From the NCBI GenBank assembly GCA_963815935.1, contig CAWFIL010000002.1, positions 248,001 through 312,000 of the forward strand: a stretch of 64,000 bases of DNA, read 5' to 3'. The position numbers and the translations under genes were made by a program. This stretch comes from JARIHD01 sp963815935. Lineage in GTDB: Bacteria > Patescibacteriota > Saccharimonadia > Saccharimonadales > UBA4665. The notes under the pieces are model-generated. The model was not told where the DNA came from and searched no databases. It saw only the letters and a list, made by a program, of their open reading frames with translations. Positions 26,962 to 35,369 of the stretch are shown in pieces (position 1 is the stretch's first letter; the number at the start of each line of letters is the position of its first letter).

Positions 26962-28020
26962 ATGAGCGAACACTCTTTCTTAAAACGGCGGTGGAAATTG
27001 CTACTAAATATCGCCACAGTCGTGGCTTTGGTGGTCTTTGTGGTGGCCATCCGGCATCAATTATTCGATACGTTCAAAAATCTGACCGAAGTCAATTTGT
27101 GGCTGGTACTCCTGCTAATACCAGTACAGGTGGCCAACTACCACACCCAGACTAAGCTGTATCAGGGGTTGTTTGCGATTGTTGGCAATAAGCTAAAATA
27201 TTGGCCGCTGTACAAAGCGTCGGTAGAGCTGAACTTCGTTAACCAGGTGTTCCCGAGCGGTGGCGTCTCGGGCATTTCGTACTTTGGCATGCGTATGCGC
27301 GGCAACGAGATTACCGGTGCGCGCGCAACGCTTATCCAGATTATGAAGCTAGCGCTGCTGTTCCTGTCGTTTGAGGTCTTGTTGATTATCGGGCTGTTCT
27401 TTTTGGCTATCGGCGGCAAGGCCAACAATTTTGTCATTCTGGTGACTAGTTCAATTACTACTCTCATGGTGGTGGGTACGTTCGCCTTTGTGATGATAAT
27501 CGGTAGCCAGCGGCGCATTAACGCGACGTTTACCTTTGTTACGAAGGTGTTCAATCGCATATTGCATTTCTTTTTGCCACATTCACCCGAAACGATTCGC
27601 ATCAAGCGCGTACAGGGTATTTTTGAAGAGCTACATCATAACTACAAGCTTATCGAATCGCAGTGGAAAGATTTGCGCTGGCCGTTCTTTTGGGCCTTTA
27701 TGGCCAACTTTACCGAGGTGCTGTCGATTTACGTCGTGTACTTGGCTTTTGGCGAGTGGATTAATATTGGGGCAGTTATTCTGGCCTATGCGGTCGCGAA
27801 CTTTGCTGGTTTGGTGTCGGTGATGCCTGGTGGCGTAGGTGTGTACGAGGCTCTGATGACCGGTGTGCTAGTTGCTTCGGGCGTACCGGCGGCACTGAGC
27901 CTGCCTGTAACGGTCATGTACCGCGTGCTGAATACTTTGATCCAGCTGCCTCCTGGATATGCGCTGTACCACAAAGCACTGCGCAGCCCAGACAAGCTTG
28001 AAGAAGCTGCCGAGAAGTAG
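26962..28020 (+). CDS. UPF0104/lysylphosphatidylglycerol synthase TM-region family membrane protein
   Basis: A 352-aa protein with about eight hydrophobic helices. Family signatures are the NQVFPSGGVSGISYFGMRM loop and the late GLVSVMPGGVGVYEALM loop. Related proteins (MprF N-domain, AglD) act in lipid flipping or glycolipid assembly. The ATG at 26962 lies 9 nt after TATAAT (26947-26952), so leaderless; a Met at 26944 is inside the promoter. Divergent from the methyltransferase gene. Confidence 0.82.
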   Translation: MSEHSFLKRRWKLLLNIATVVALVVFVVAIRHQLFDTFKNLTEVNLWLVLLLIPVQVANYHTQTKLYQGLFAIVGNKLKYWPLYKASVELNFVNQVFPSGGVSGISYFGMRMRGNEITGARATLIQIMKLALLFLSFEVLLIIGLFFLAIGGKANNFVILVTSSITTLMVVGTFAFVMIIGSQRRINATFTFVTKVFNRILHFFLPHSPETIRIKRVQGIFEELHHNYKLIESQWKDLRWPFFWAFMANFTEVLSIYVVYLAFGEWINIGAVILAYAVANFAGLVSVMPGGVGVYEALMTGVLVASGVPAALSLPVTVMYRVLNTLIQLPPGYALYHKALRSPDKLEEAAEK

Positions 28021-28031
28021 GAGGTTCTGGT

Positions 28032-29165
28032 ATGAGCCCACAAGATGTAGCCTTTAGCGTCAGCGAATTTGTCGCTGTGCTCAACCAAACGCTGGAATAT
28101 GCCTATCCCAGCGTGACGATTAGCGGTGAACTGGCTAATTTTAGGGTTAGCAAGAACCGTTGGGTATACTTTGACCTCAAAGACGAAGGTGCCACGGTGC
28201 GTTTTTTCGGTACTATCTACATGCTGCCGGGCCCCTTGGAGGACGGCATGATGGTAGCGGTTCGCGGTACGCCCCGGCTGCACCCGCAATACGGTTTTAG
28301 TGTGACGGCTCAGAGTATTCAGCCTGTCGGTGAAGGTTCGATTAAAAAGGCCGCCAAATTGCTGGAGGCTAAACTGGCTGCCGAAGGCTTGTTTGACCCA
28401 GAACGCAAACGGCCGCTGCCGTATCCTCCGGCACATATTGGCTTAGTTACATCGGGCGAATCAGCGGCGTATCGCGACTTTATCAAGATTATTAACGCCC
28501 GCTGGGGTGGCCTAAAGATTACGCTTATTGATGTACAAGTGCAGGGCGAAGCCTCGCCAGCCCAAGTGGTACAGGCAATCCAGCAGTTTAACCAAATGGC
28601 TGCACCGCCAGATGTGCTGGTAGTGACCCGGGGCGGTGGTAGTGCCGAAGACTTGCAGGCCTTTAGCACCGAACAGGTTACCAGGGCAGTGGCCGCGAGC
28701 CGCATTCCGACGGTGGTGGCCATTGGCCACGAAGTAGATATTAGTCTGGCCGAACTAGCCGCCGACCAGCGTGCCAGTACACCAAGTAACGCCGCTGAAC
28801 TATTGGTGCCTGACCGCAAAGCGATGCTCACCAGCTTGCGTATGCAGCGTGAACGTCTTGGCCAGCTGACCGACCGTGCCATGCACGACGCCCAGTCAAA
28901 CCTGGACAGGTATCGTGACAACTTACACACGATTACCCAGAACCTGGTAGAACAAGCCCAGCAGCGCCTGATGATGCGCACCCAGCTGCTTAAGGCATAC
29001 AACCCGCAGGCCGCTCTGGGGCGGGGCTACGCCCTGGCGCGAAAGGGCAAGGCCTACATTGCCAGCGGCGCTGAGGTTAGGGTTGGCGACGAGCTGGATA
29101 TCCAGCTACAAGACGCCCACCTGACAACGACGGTCAAAGGCATTACAATGATGGAGGAGAAATAA
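28032..29165 (+). CDS. xseA: Exodeoxyribonuclease VII large subunit
   Basis: A 377-aa protein with an N-terminal OB-fold (about 15-100, SVTISGELANFRVSKNRWVYFDLKD). The catalytic domain includes IGLVTSGESAAYRDF, VLVVTRGGGSAEDLQAF and AIGHEVDISLAELAADQRASTPSNAAEL. It degrades single-stranded DNA together with XseB. It precedes xseB by one base. Confidence 0.95.
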   Translation: MSPQDVAFSVSEFVAVLNQTLEYAYPSVTISGELANFRVSKNRWVYFDLKDEGATVRFFGTIYMLPGPLEDGMMVAVRGTPRLHPQYGFSVTAQSIQPVGEGSIKKAAKLLEAKLAAEGLFDPERKRPLPYPPAHIGLVTSGESAAYRDFIKIINARWGGLKITLIDVQVQGEASPAQVVQAIQQFNQMAAPPDVLVVTRGGGSAEDLQAFSTEQVTRAVAASRIPTVVAIGHEVDISLAELAADQRASTPSNAAELLVPDRKAMLTSLRMQRERLGQLTDRAMHDAQSNLDRYRDNLHTITQNLVEQAQQRLMMRTQLLKAYNPQAALGRGYALARKGKAYIASGAEVRVGDELDIQLQDAHLTTTVKGITMMEEK

Positions 29166-29166
29166 T

Positions 29167-29379
29167 ATGGCTACAGACAGCAAAGATTACCAGAGCCTTA
29201 GTGCCGAGCTTGACGATGTTTTGGCTAAGTTGCAAACGCCGGGTGTACAGGTAGATGACGCCGTCAAGCTATACGAAACCGGGCTAGAATTAGTAGAACG
29301 GCTCGAAAAACACTTACAACAAGCCGAAAATAAGATCGAGCAGCTCAAATTGGCTGCCGCCAAAGCTACAGAAGGGTAG
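29167..29379 (+). CDS. xseB: Exodeoxyribonuclease VII small subunit
   Basis: A 70-aa helical protein with the XseB pattern: SAELDDVLAKLQTPG, then VDDAVKLYETGLELVERLEKHL and a C-terminal coil. Forms the multimeric stalk of exonuclease VII. Same operon as xseA, GGAGAAATA upstream. Confidence 0.92.
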   Translation: MATDSKDYQSLSAELDDVLAKLQTPGVQVDDAVKLYETGLELVERLEKHLQQAENKIEQLKLAAAKATEG

Positions 29380-29382
29380 GGT

Positions 29383-29883
29383 GTGAACATGATTTTTTGG
29401 TTATCGCTGGTGGCAATCGTCATCATCCTAGCTTTCGGTTTGGTAATTTTGGTCGGGCCACCGTATCTGCCAACGTTGCGCAAGCAGACCGATACCGCAC
29501 TGGACATGCTCGACCTCAAAGAAGGGCAAACGCTACTAGAGCTTGGTTCGGGCGATGGCCGTATTATGTTGGCGGCGGCCAAGCGGGGGCTGAAGGTTGT
29601 GGGTATCGAACTCAACCCGTTCTTGGTGGTTGTGTCGTGGATTGTAACATTTAGGTACCGCAGCCAGGTGCGGCTAATATGGGGAAGTTATTGGGGGGCG
29701 CCATGGCCACGGGCTGATGCGATATTCACATTTATGCTACCACGCTATATGACCAAACTTGACGAGCGTATCCAAAAGTGGCGCCCAGAGGCTACCACGC
29801 GCCTAGCGAGCTTTGCCTTTACCATTCCAGGGAAGGAGCCCATCGAAACACGTGATGGCGTCTATCTGTACGAATACAAATAG
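29383..29883 (+). CDS. Membrane-anchored class I SAM-dependent methyltransferase
   Basis: A 166-aa protein with one N-terminal membrane helix (about 4-24), then a short Rossmann methyltransferase with LLELGSGDGRIMLAAA as SAM motif I and VVGIELNPFL as motif II. The catalytic region is short, and the substrate is unknown. GTG start at 29383 spaced 6 nt from GAAGGG; ATG at 29389 is an alternative. It begins 3 nt after xseB. Confidence 0.72.
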   Translation: MNMIFWLSLVAIVIILAFGLVILVGPPYLPTLRKQTDTALDMLDLKEGQTLLELGSGDGRIMLAAAKRGLKVVGIELNPFLVVVSWIVTFRYRSQVRLIWGSYWGAPWPRADAIFTFMLPRYMTKLDERIQKWRPEATTRLASFAFTIPGKEPIETRDGVYLYEYK

Positions 29884-29923
29884 TGCTTGTGTTTGATGTG
29901 CAATTTACGCTATTATGAGCGAT

Positions 29924-30589
29924 ATGAATAGGCTATCAGAACGTGGTGCAATTAATTTATTGCTCATACCTTTTATAATGATCCTTTTGTTCTTTTTTGG
30001 TGCCGTCGGCTTCGGTGTGTGGGCCTATAACCAGCGTACTCACTACAAAGACCACAGTGACCAAGAAGTAACCGCCGCGGTTAACAAGGCGATTGACTCC
30101 CAAAAGCAAATTGACGCAGCCAACTATGCCGAGCAGGCCAAGAAGCCATACGATACATACATTGGCCCGGCTGCTTTTGGTAACGTAACGGTTAACTATC
30201 CGAAGACCTGGAGCTCTTACGTTGTCGAAAATGACAAGGGCGGCAATCCAATTAGTGGTTACTTCCAGCCCGGCACAGTACCAAACGTGATTGATCCCGA
30301 CAACTCCTTTGCACTGCGCGTTGAGCTGGTTAGTACTTCGTACGACACGGTACTGAGCCAGTTCAAGGCTTCGGTTACGGCTGGCAAGGTTACGGTTGCG
30401 CCGTACACACTGCCAAAGGTACCAAGTATTGTTGGTTCACGAATTGAAGGCCAGATTACGCCTACCAAGCAAGGGGTGATGGTGGTACTTCCGCTGCGTA
30501 ACATGACGCTCAAGATTTGGACGGAATCGAACGACTTCAAGGGTGACCTTGATACGCACATCCTGCCAAACCTCTCCTTCGTGCCTTAG
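29924..30589 (+). CDS. Membrane-anchored extracytoplasmic protein of unknown function
   Basis: A 221-aa protein. The N-terminal helix (about 8-32) contains RGAINLLLIPFIMILLFFFGAVGFG, then a charged linker and a soluble domain of beta-strand character (VTVNYPKTWSSYVV). The RGxxNLLLxP start is seen in CPR surface proteins. TATTAT ends 7 nt before the ATG at 29924; the ATG at 29915 overlaps that box. Confidence 0.62.
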   Translation: MNRLSERGAINLLLIPFIMILLFFFGAVGFGVWAYNQRTHYKDHSDQEVTAAVNKAIDSQKQIDAANYAEQAKKPYDTYIGPAAFGNVTVNYPKTWSSYVVENDKGGNPISGYFQPGTVPNVIDPDNSFALRVELVSTSYDTVLSQFKASVTAGKVTVAPYTLPKVPSIVGSRIEGQITPTKQGVMVVLPLRNMTLKIWTESNDFKGDLDTHILPNLSFVP

Positions 30590-30616
30590 GCAGAAAATCG
30601 TAGTCGAAAACTGAGC

Positions 30617-30647
30617 AACACCGTAGCGAGCATACTGCTACGGTGTT
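30617..30647 (+). terminator. Strong hairpin abutting the next promoter
   Basis: AACACCGTAGC / GCTACGGTGTT, 11-bp arms. No T-run, but the hairpin ends at the -10 TATACT (30647-30652) of the next unit, so it may end upstream transcription or act as an operator. Confidence 0.5.
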
Positions 30648-30677
30648 ATACTATAACCAAATAAGAGAGGGGAAACG

Positions 30678-31391
30678 GTGCAAGCAAATAGCGCCAGTCA
30701 AACGCAGGAGACGTCGCAACTCTTGCGATCTATTGCCGAGCAACTCAAGATGCCGCTGGCAACCATCGCACGCCAGGCCGAACTGGGGCAACTGACGGGT
30801 GATCTGGCGCTGACTGATCTGGCGGCTATCCGTACGCAAGCATCTGCTGCGTTGACGCTGGTAGATAGCTATCTGCTGGGGTTGCAACTGTTGCGCGAGC
30901 AGGCCAGCTTGCAAGTCGAGCCAGTCTCAGTTTCGTCTACCCTGGTGGATATCGCGCACGAGCTGGACGGTTTTGCTAAGCAATACAACACCAAGTTGGA
31001 ATTGCGGATTGGCGGTAAGTACGAGCCGGTCATGGCTCACCCCGCGGGCCTTAAATCGGCATTGCTGGCGCTGGGCTACTCGCTACTGGAAAGCTACTCG
31101 GTAAACGAAGGTGGCCACATGACCTTGGCAGTGCACCGTACGCCGCATGGCATTGTGACCGGGCTGTATGGCGATTACGAACGGTTGACTTCGGAGGCTT
31201 GGCGCAAGGCACTGGAACTACAAAACAGGGCACCGCGCCCGTTGACGGCGCTTAGTGGCACCGGCGCTGGTTTGTTTGTGGCAGAAACGATTCTACGGGC
31301 TATGTCGACCAAGTTGCGCGTCGGCAAGCACCTCAACCAACAGGGCTTGGCAACAACTTTGCAGCCTAGTCAACAACTAAGCTTTGTATAA
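30678..31391 (+). CDS. Degenerate histidine-kinase-like protein (pseudokinase)
   Basis: A 237-aa soluble protein with the layout of a kinase core. A dimerisation-helix segment LLRSIAEQLKMPLATI aligns with the H-box (SHELRTPL pattern), but E21 stands where the phosphorylated His should be. The later GTGAGLFVAETILRAM resembles the G2 ATP-lid motif; the N-box Asn and the DxGxG motif are not recognisable. It therefore probably cannot autophosphorylate. GTG start after GAGAGGGGAAAC. It is followed 11 nt later by an equally degenerate receiver. Confidence 0.6.
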   Translation: MQANSASQTQETSQLLRSIAEQLKMPLATIARQAELGQLTGDLALTDLAAIRTQASAALTLVDSYLLGLQLLREQASLQVEPVSVSSTLVDIAHELDGFAKQYNTKLELRIGGKYEPVMAHPAGLKSALLALGYSLLESYSVNEGGHMTLAVHRTPHGIVTGLYGDYERLTSEAWRKALELQNRAPRPLTALSGTGAGLFVAETILRAMSTKLRVGKHLNQQGLATTLQPSQQLSFV

Positions 31392-31402
31392 AATTTGTAC
31401 TC

Positions 31403-31786
31403 ATGGCAAATGTATTATTAATCGAACCAAATGCCGCCTTGGCGCGTACATATGTGCAAGCTTTACAACATGTAGGGCACCAGGTGGCGCATGTTGGTAC
31501 GGCTCAGGACGCCATTGACGCCGCCGATACCACCAAGCCCGACGTAGTGGTGCTGGAATTGCAGCTGGCGGTGCACGACGGCGTGGAGTTCCTGCACGAG
31601 TTCCGCTCCTACCCAGAGTGGCAATCTATCCCTGTTATTGTGAATACTAGCCTGACGCCGAGTGCTTTACGGCCAGTGCAGGGGGCTTTGGCAGGGGACT
31701 TTGGTGTGGCACTGGCGCTCTACAAGCCACGCACTACATTGGAGCAGCTAATTTCGGCGGTAAACGGCCAGACTGTGGCTGGATGA
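31403..31786 (+). CDS. Degenerate response-regulator receiver domain
   Basis: A 127-aa receiver-like protein. The phosphoacceptor Asp is replaced by E52 (VVVLELQLAVHDG), and the acidic pair is IEPN. Lys is retained in ALYKPRT and a Thr/Ser in VNTSL. Glu at this place can mimic the phosphorylated state. It lies between the pseudokinase and recO, and its stop overlaps the recO start (ATGA). Confidence 0.7.
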   Translation: MANVLLIEPNAALARTYVQALQHVGHQVAHVGTAQDAIDAADTTKPDVVVLELQLAVHDGVEFLHEFRSYPEWQSIPVIVNTSLTPSALRPVQGALAGDFGVALALYKPRTTLEQLISAVNGQTVAG

Positions 31787-32478
31787 ATCAGCTTGTCACG
31801 ACGTCTATCATCTTGGGCCGCACCGATTATGGCGAGGCCGACCGCATCCTGACGCTGTTGACGCCAGAGTACGGCAAGTTGAGCTTACTGGCCAAGGGCG
31901 TGCGCCGCGTGAAGTCCAAATTGGCAGGTGGCATCGAGCTTTTCAGCGTGAGTGAAATCACTTTCATTAAGGGCAGGGGAGAGGTCGGCACTCTGGTATC
32001 GACTCGTTTGGTGAAATACTACTCGCACATAGCAGGGGAGTTGGACCGCACCATGCTGGGCTACGAACTCATCAAGCGATTAAACAAAGTTACCGAAGAC
32101 GAACCTGAGCCGGAATACTTCGACCTGCTACGTGATACGTTCGAGGCTTTGGACGACACTAGCATCCCCCTTGATCTGGTGCGTTTCTGGTTTGGCTCCC
32201 AGTTGCTACGCCAGGCAGGTCACACGCCCAACCTGCACACCGACGAAGCGGGCGAAAAACTCGACGCTGCGCGTCAATACGAATTTGGCTTCGAACATGT
32301 GTCGTTCGTGCACTCGCCCGAGCACGGACACTTTGGTGCTGACCACATCAAGTTCTTGCGCCTGGCTTTTGCCGGCAATTCGCCACACACACTAGCCCAT
32401 GTGCAGGGCAGTGCGGGCCTAGCGTCGGCCGTAGCGCCCCTGGTAGGGACTATGCTTACCACTTATCTTAGGGTATAA
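31783..32478 (+). CDS. recO: DNA repair protein RecO
   Basis: A 231-aa protein with the N-terminal OB-fold start TTSIILGRTDYGEADRILTLLTPEYGKLSLLAKGVRRVKSK typical of RecO and a helical C-domain. RecO loads RecA at gaps with RecR. The zinc cysteines found in many RecO proteins are absent. Four-base overlap with the degenerate receiver indicates coupled translation. Confidence 0.9.
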   Translation: MNQLVTTSIILGRTDYGEADRILTLLTPEYGKLSLLAKGVRRVKSKLAGGIELFSVSEITFIKGRGEVGTLVSTRLVKYYSHIAGELDRTMLGYELIKRLNKVTEDEPEPEYFDLLRDTFEALDDTSIPLDLVRFWFGSQLLRQAGHTPNLHTDEAGEKLDAARQYEFGFEHVSFVHSPEHGHFGADHIKFLRLAFAGNSPHTLAHVQGSAGLASAVAPLVGTMLTTYLRV

Positions 32479-32488
32479 TTCGGGTCAT

Positions 32489-32557
32489 ATGAAAACACTC
32501 ATAGCCAAGACTGGTTGCGGTACTGTGCGATTCGGCGGTGGCTTCGGCCTGCTTTAA
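32489..32557 (+). CDS. Glycine-rich leader peptide upstream of glyS
   Basis: A 22-aa frame (ATG at 32489, TAA at 32555-32557) with six glycines, including Gly-Gly-Gly near the end, 50 nt before glycyl-tRNA synthetase. TATAAT (32474-32479) ends 9 nt before its ATG. Its 3' part overlaps a hairpin followed by T-rich sequence. This matches amino-acid-specific attenuation; function is inferred. Confidence 0.65.
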   Translation: MKTLIAKTGCGTVRFGGGFGLL

Positions 32558-32562
32558 TTTTT
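32535..32562 (+). terminator. Putative attenuator hairpin in the glyS leader
   Basis: GC, bulge GGU, GGC, UUCG tetraloop, GCC, U, GC, then UUUAAUUUUU. The 5' arm is made of the leader peptide's glycine codons, so a stalled ribosome would cover it and prevent the stem from forming. Confidence 0.5.
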
Positions 32563-32607
32563 CGTAAAAACGTACAAATCAGTTAAGACTAGAAAAGGTG
32601 AAACAAC

Positions 32608-33969
32608 ATGAGTGAAGTGAGTCTAGAGGACATTGCAAGCCTAGCCAAGCGGCGCGGGTTTATTTACCAAGGTAGCGATATTTACGGCGGGCTGGCCGGC
32701 GCCTGGGACTATGGCCCCTTGGGTGTGGCCCTCAAACGCAACATCGAACAAGCCTGGTGGAAAATGTTCGTGGACAGCCGCGACGACATGTACGGCCTGG
32801 ACACGGCTATTCTTATGAATCAGCGCGTCTGGCAAGCCAGTGGCCACACCGGCGCCGGCTTTGCCGACCCATTGGTCGAAGACCTCAAGACCAAAAAGCG
32901 CTACCGTGCTGACCACTTGCTGGAAGACAACGGCATCGAAGACGCCGAAGCGTTGACTCACGCGCGAATGAACGAAGTCATTAAAGAAAAGAACATTAAG
33001 AGCCCCGACGGCAACCCGCTCAGCGAGGTCCGCGTATTCAACATGATGTTCGATACCTACGTCGGTCCCATCCAAGATGATTCTGCCAAGAGCTACCTGC
33101 GCCCAGAGCTGGCGCAGGGTATGTTTGTAAACTTCAAGAACGTAGTGGACTCGTACTACCCAGACTTGCCATTTGGTTTGGCGCAGTCGGGCAAGGTATT
33201 CCGCAACGAAATCAGCCCGCGTGAGTTCATCTTCCGCGTCCGCGAGTTCGACCTGATGGAGTTTGAATACTTCATCCACCCAGACACCTGGGAGGAACGC
33301 TTTGAGCACTTCCGCCAGAAGTTCTACGAATGGACCGACTATCTCGGCCTGGACCGCAACAAGATCCACGAGCTGGAAGTACCAGAGGCCGACCGTGCCC
33401 ACTACAGCAAGCGCACTATCGACTTCGAATATGCTTTTTCATTCGGCACCAAAGAGATCGGAGCAGTTGCTTACCGCACCGACTTCGACCTCAGCAACCA
33501 TATGAAGCACAGTGGCATTAGCATGGAATATACCGTAAAAGGCACCAACGAGCGCTTCGTGCCGCACGTTATCGAGCCAACCTTCGGCGTCAGCCGCCAG
33601 CTGCTGGCCGTACTCGCCGAGAGCTACACCGTGGATGAACTGAACGGCGAAAAGCGCACCTTCCTAAAGCTGCCAAAACACTTGGCACCAATCAAGGCTG
33701 CCGTGAGCCCATTACTCAAGAACAAACCAGAACTCGTAGCCAAGGCCAAAGAAGTCTACGCCTCGCTGCAAAAAGAACTAGGCAACGTAACCTGGGACGA
33801 CAACAGCAACGTAGGGAAGCGCTACCGCCGCAGTGACGAGATTGGTATCCCGGCGCACATCACGATTGATTTTCAAACACTAGAAGATGACACAGTTACT
33901 ATCCGCGACCGTGACACGGCTGAGCAACGCAGAGTAGGGGTGGGCTCCCTCAAAGATGGACTTAACTAG
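32608..33969 (+). CDS. glyS: Glycyl-tRNA synthetase, homodimeric class IIa type
   Basis: A 453-aa enzyme charging tRNA-Gly. Typical segments are RRGFIYQGSDIYGGLAGAWD, PLGVALKRNIEQAWW, LRPELAQGMFVNFKNVVD, GLAQSGKVFRNEISPREFIFR (motif 2), VIEPTFGVSRQLLAVL and a C-terminal anticodon-binding domain ending KRYRRSDEIGIPAHITIDF. AAAAGGTGAAACAAC precedes the ATG. The glycine-rich leader at 32489 implies feedback on charging. Confidence 0.95.
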   Translation: MSEVSLEDIASLAKRRGFIYQGSDIYGGLAGAWDYGPLGVALKRNIEQAWWKMFVDSRDDMYGLDTAILMNQRVWQASGHTGAGFADPLVEDLKTKKRYRADHLLEDNGIEDAEALTHARMNEVIKEKNIKSPDGNPLSEVRVFNMMFDTYVGPIQDDSAKSYLRPELAQGMFVNFKNVVDSYYPDLPFGLAQSGKVFRNEISPREFIFRVREFDLMEFEYFIHPDTWEERFEHFRQKFYEWTDYLGLDRNKIHELEVPEADRAHYSKRTIDFEYAFSFGTKEIGAVAYRTDFDLSNHMKHSGISMEYTVKGTNERFVPHVIEPTFGVSRQLLAVLAESYTVDELNGEKRTFLKLPKHLAPIKAAVSPLLKNKPELVAKAKEVYASLQKELGNVTWDDNSNVGKRYRRSDEIGIPAHITIDFQTLEDDTVTIRDRDTAEQRRVGVGSLKDGLN

Positions 33970-34504
33970 CATACTCGCTGGTTTCTTTGGGCTCCTTACG
34001 GTAGTCGTTGGAGCAAGATTAACGTATGTTAATCAGCAGAACATTAAGCTTCGCGAAGGTCTAAACAAGAAGAAGCAGCAAACATATTTTGGTCTGCTTG
34101 AATTCCTTACGAAACTTCAGGACATGAATGACGCTACTGAAGAGGAGACTGCGGAGATAGTTAGGTCACTAAAATCCTACTTCAAAGAGATTATGTACTA
34201 TGGTTCACCTGGGGTGCTAAAGGCCCTCGGTGACTATATGCACTTCTTTTATAGCGAGTTTGATAGCGAACGCGATATCACAAAGGACGAGACGAATATA
34301 TTTCAGTTCAAACTTTACGGTGAGCTTGTTATACAGATTAGGAAAGACTTAGGGCATGTCAAATGGACGGAGTCTGAGAGTTGGCTCGATGTAATCAGGC
34401 TCACCATTAAAGATATTGATGAGTATATACCTGAAAAGTTTCGAGCTGACCGTGGCAAGAAAAGCAGTCCACCCATAACCATTAATGGTAAGAATCGATC
34501 GTAA
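33956..34504 (+). CDS. Protein of unknown function with N-terminal membrane helix
   Basis: A 182-aa protein with one hydrophobic N-terminal helix (about 5-25, ILAGFFGLLTVVVGARL) then a mostly helical soluble part. It starts inside the end of glyS (14-nt overlap). It is clearly more A/T-rich than glyS, which suggests a later insertion behind it. No family recognised. Confidence 0.65.
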   Translation: MDLTSILAGFFGLLTVVVGARLTYVNQQNIKLREGLNKKKQQTYFGLLEFLTKLQDMNDATEEETAEIVRSLKSYFKEIMYYGSPGVLKALGDYMHFFYSEFDSERDITKDETNIFQFKLYGELVIQIRKDLGHVKWTESESWLDVIRLTIKDIDEYIPEKFRADRGKKSSPPITINGKNRS

Positions 34505-34540
34505 TGCGACTATAGGCGTCAAGTTAGTTAGGAGAGATAT

Positions 34541-34762
34541 ATGTCACAACCACACGAACAAGGTGTCGAGCCGAGTGAACGGCCTAATCACAGGTATCGG
34601 CATCCACAATGGGAAAAAGAGCTTATATCGTATCCCGACGGCCGTGAGCTTATCGATGCGGAACCGACGGCTCCTGTGGACGAAACAGCTCCCGAGGCGC
34701 CCCAATTTGCGCCCGAAACATTGGCGTCTGACATTGGTAACACTGCGCTACGCAGCGCCTAA
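34541..34762 (+). CDS. Small soluble protein of unknown function
   Basis: A 73-aa hydrophilic protein with proline- and glutamate-rich C-terminal half and a YPDGRELIDAEP segment. AGGAGAGATAT precedes the ATG. No family recognised. Confidence 0.55.
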   Translation: MSQPHEQGVEPSERPNHRYRHPQWEKELISYPDGRELIDAEPTAPVDETAPEAPQFAPETLASDIGNTALRSA

Positions 34763-34823
34763 CCCCGAACGCTCCAAGGCCCGGCTGCCTCTCAAATTTG
34801 AGATTTATGGCATAATACTTTAC

Positions 34824-35369
34824 ATGCAACAACATCTTTTCATCATGATGCTCGGCCACCCCGGCTCCGGCAAAAGCTACTTTACCCGTCAGCTGGCACC
34901 CATTCTTGGTGCTGTGCGCTTTAATGGCGACCACATGCGGGTGGCTATGTTCAAAGACCCGCGACTCGCTACGCGTGACGACAATCCAAAAGTATTCGGG
35001 GCAATCGAGTACGCAATGCAGGAGGTCCTGAAGGCTGGGTACCCCGTGGTGTACGATGTCCAGCACAACAAGCTCGCCGACCGTGAACGTCTAAGTCAAA
35101 TGGCTGCCGAACATGGTGCGACGCCGGTTATTGTGTGGATCAAAACGCCGAAAGCTATTGCCCTCAAGCGTGGCACCGAACGCCAGGAGCAGGCCGATCA
35201 GCGCCGCAAGACACACGAAGAAATGCGTGCCTCGATAGATTTTTTTATCGAGGCACTCGAAGCCCCGCGACCGGACGAGTTATTGATAGAGATCGACGGT
35301 ACGGTTTCGTTCGAGGAGCAACTGCGGTCCTTTAACCAGCAACTTGTATCACTAGAGTATGCTTATTAG
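34824..35369 (+). CDS. P-loop kinase-like ATPase (zeta-toxin/AAA_33 type)
   Basis: A 181-aa protein with Walker A GHPGSGKSYFTRQL at the N terminus, FNGDHMRVAMF resembling the D-x-x-R substrate loop, and a lid helix KRGTERQEQADQRRK. AAA_33/zeta-like kinases phosphorylate small metabolites or RNA ends; no antitoxin is adjacent. The extended -10 TGGCATAAT ends 7 nt before ATG, fixing this start over upstream in-frame codons. It overlaps the next gene by 11 nt. Confidence 0.75.
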   Translation: MQQHLFIMMLGHPGSGKSYFTRQLAPILGAVRFNGDHMRVAMFKDPRLATRDDNPKVFGAIEYAMQEVLKAGYPVVYDVQHNKLADRERLSQMAAEHGATPVIVWIKTPKAIALKRGTERQEQADQRRKTHEEMRASIDFFIEALEAPRPDELLIEIDGTVSFEEQLRSFNQQLVSLEYAY

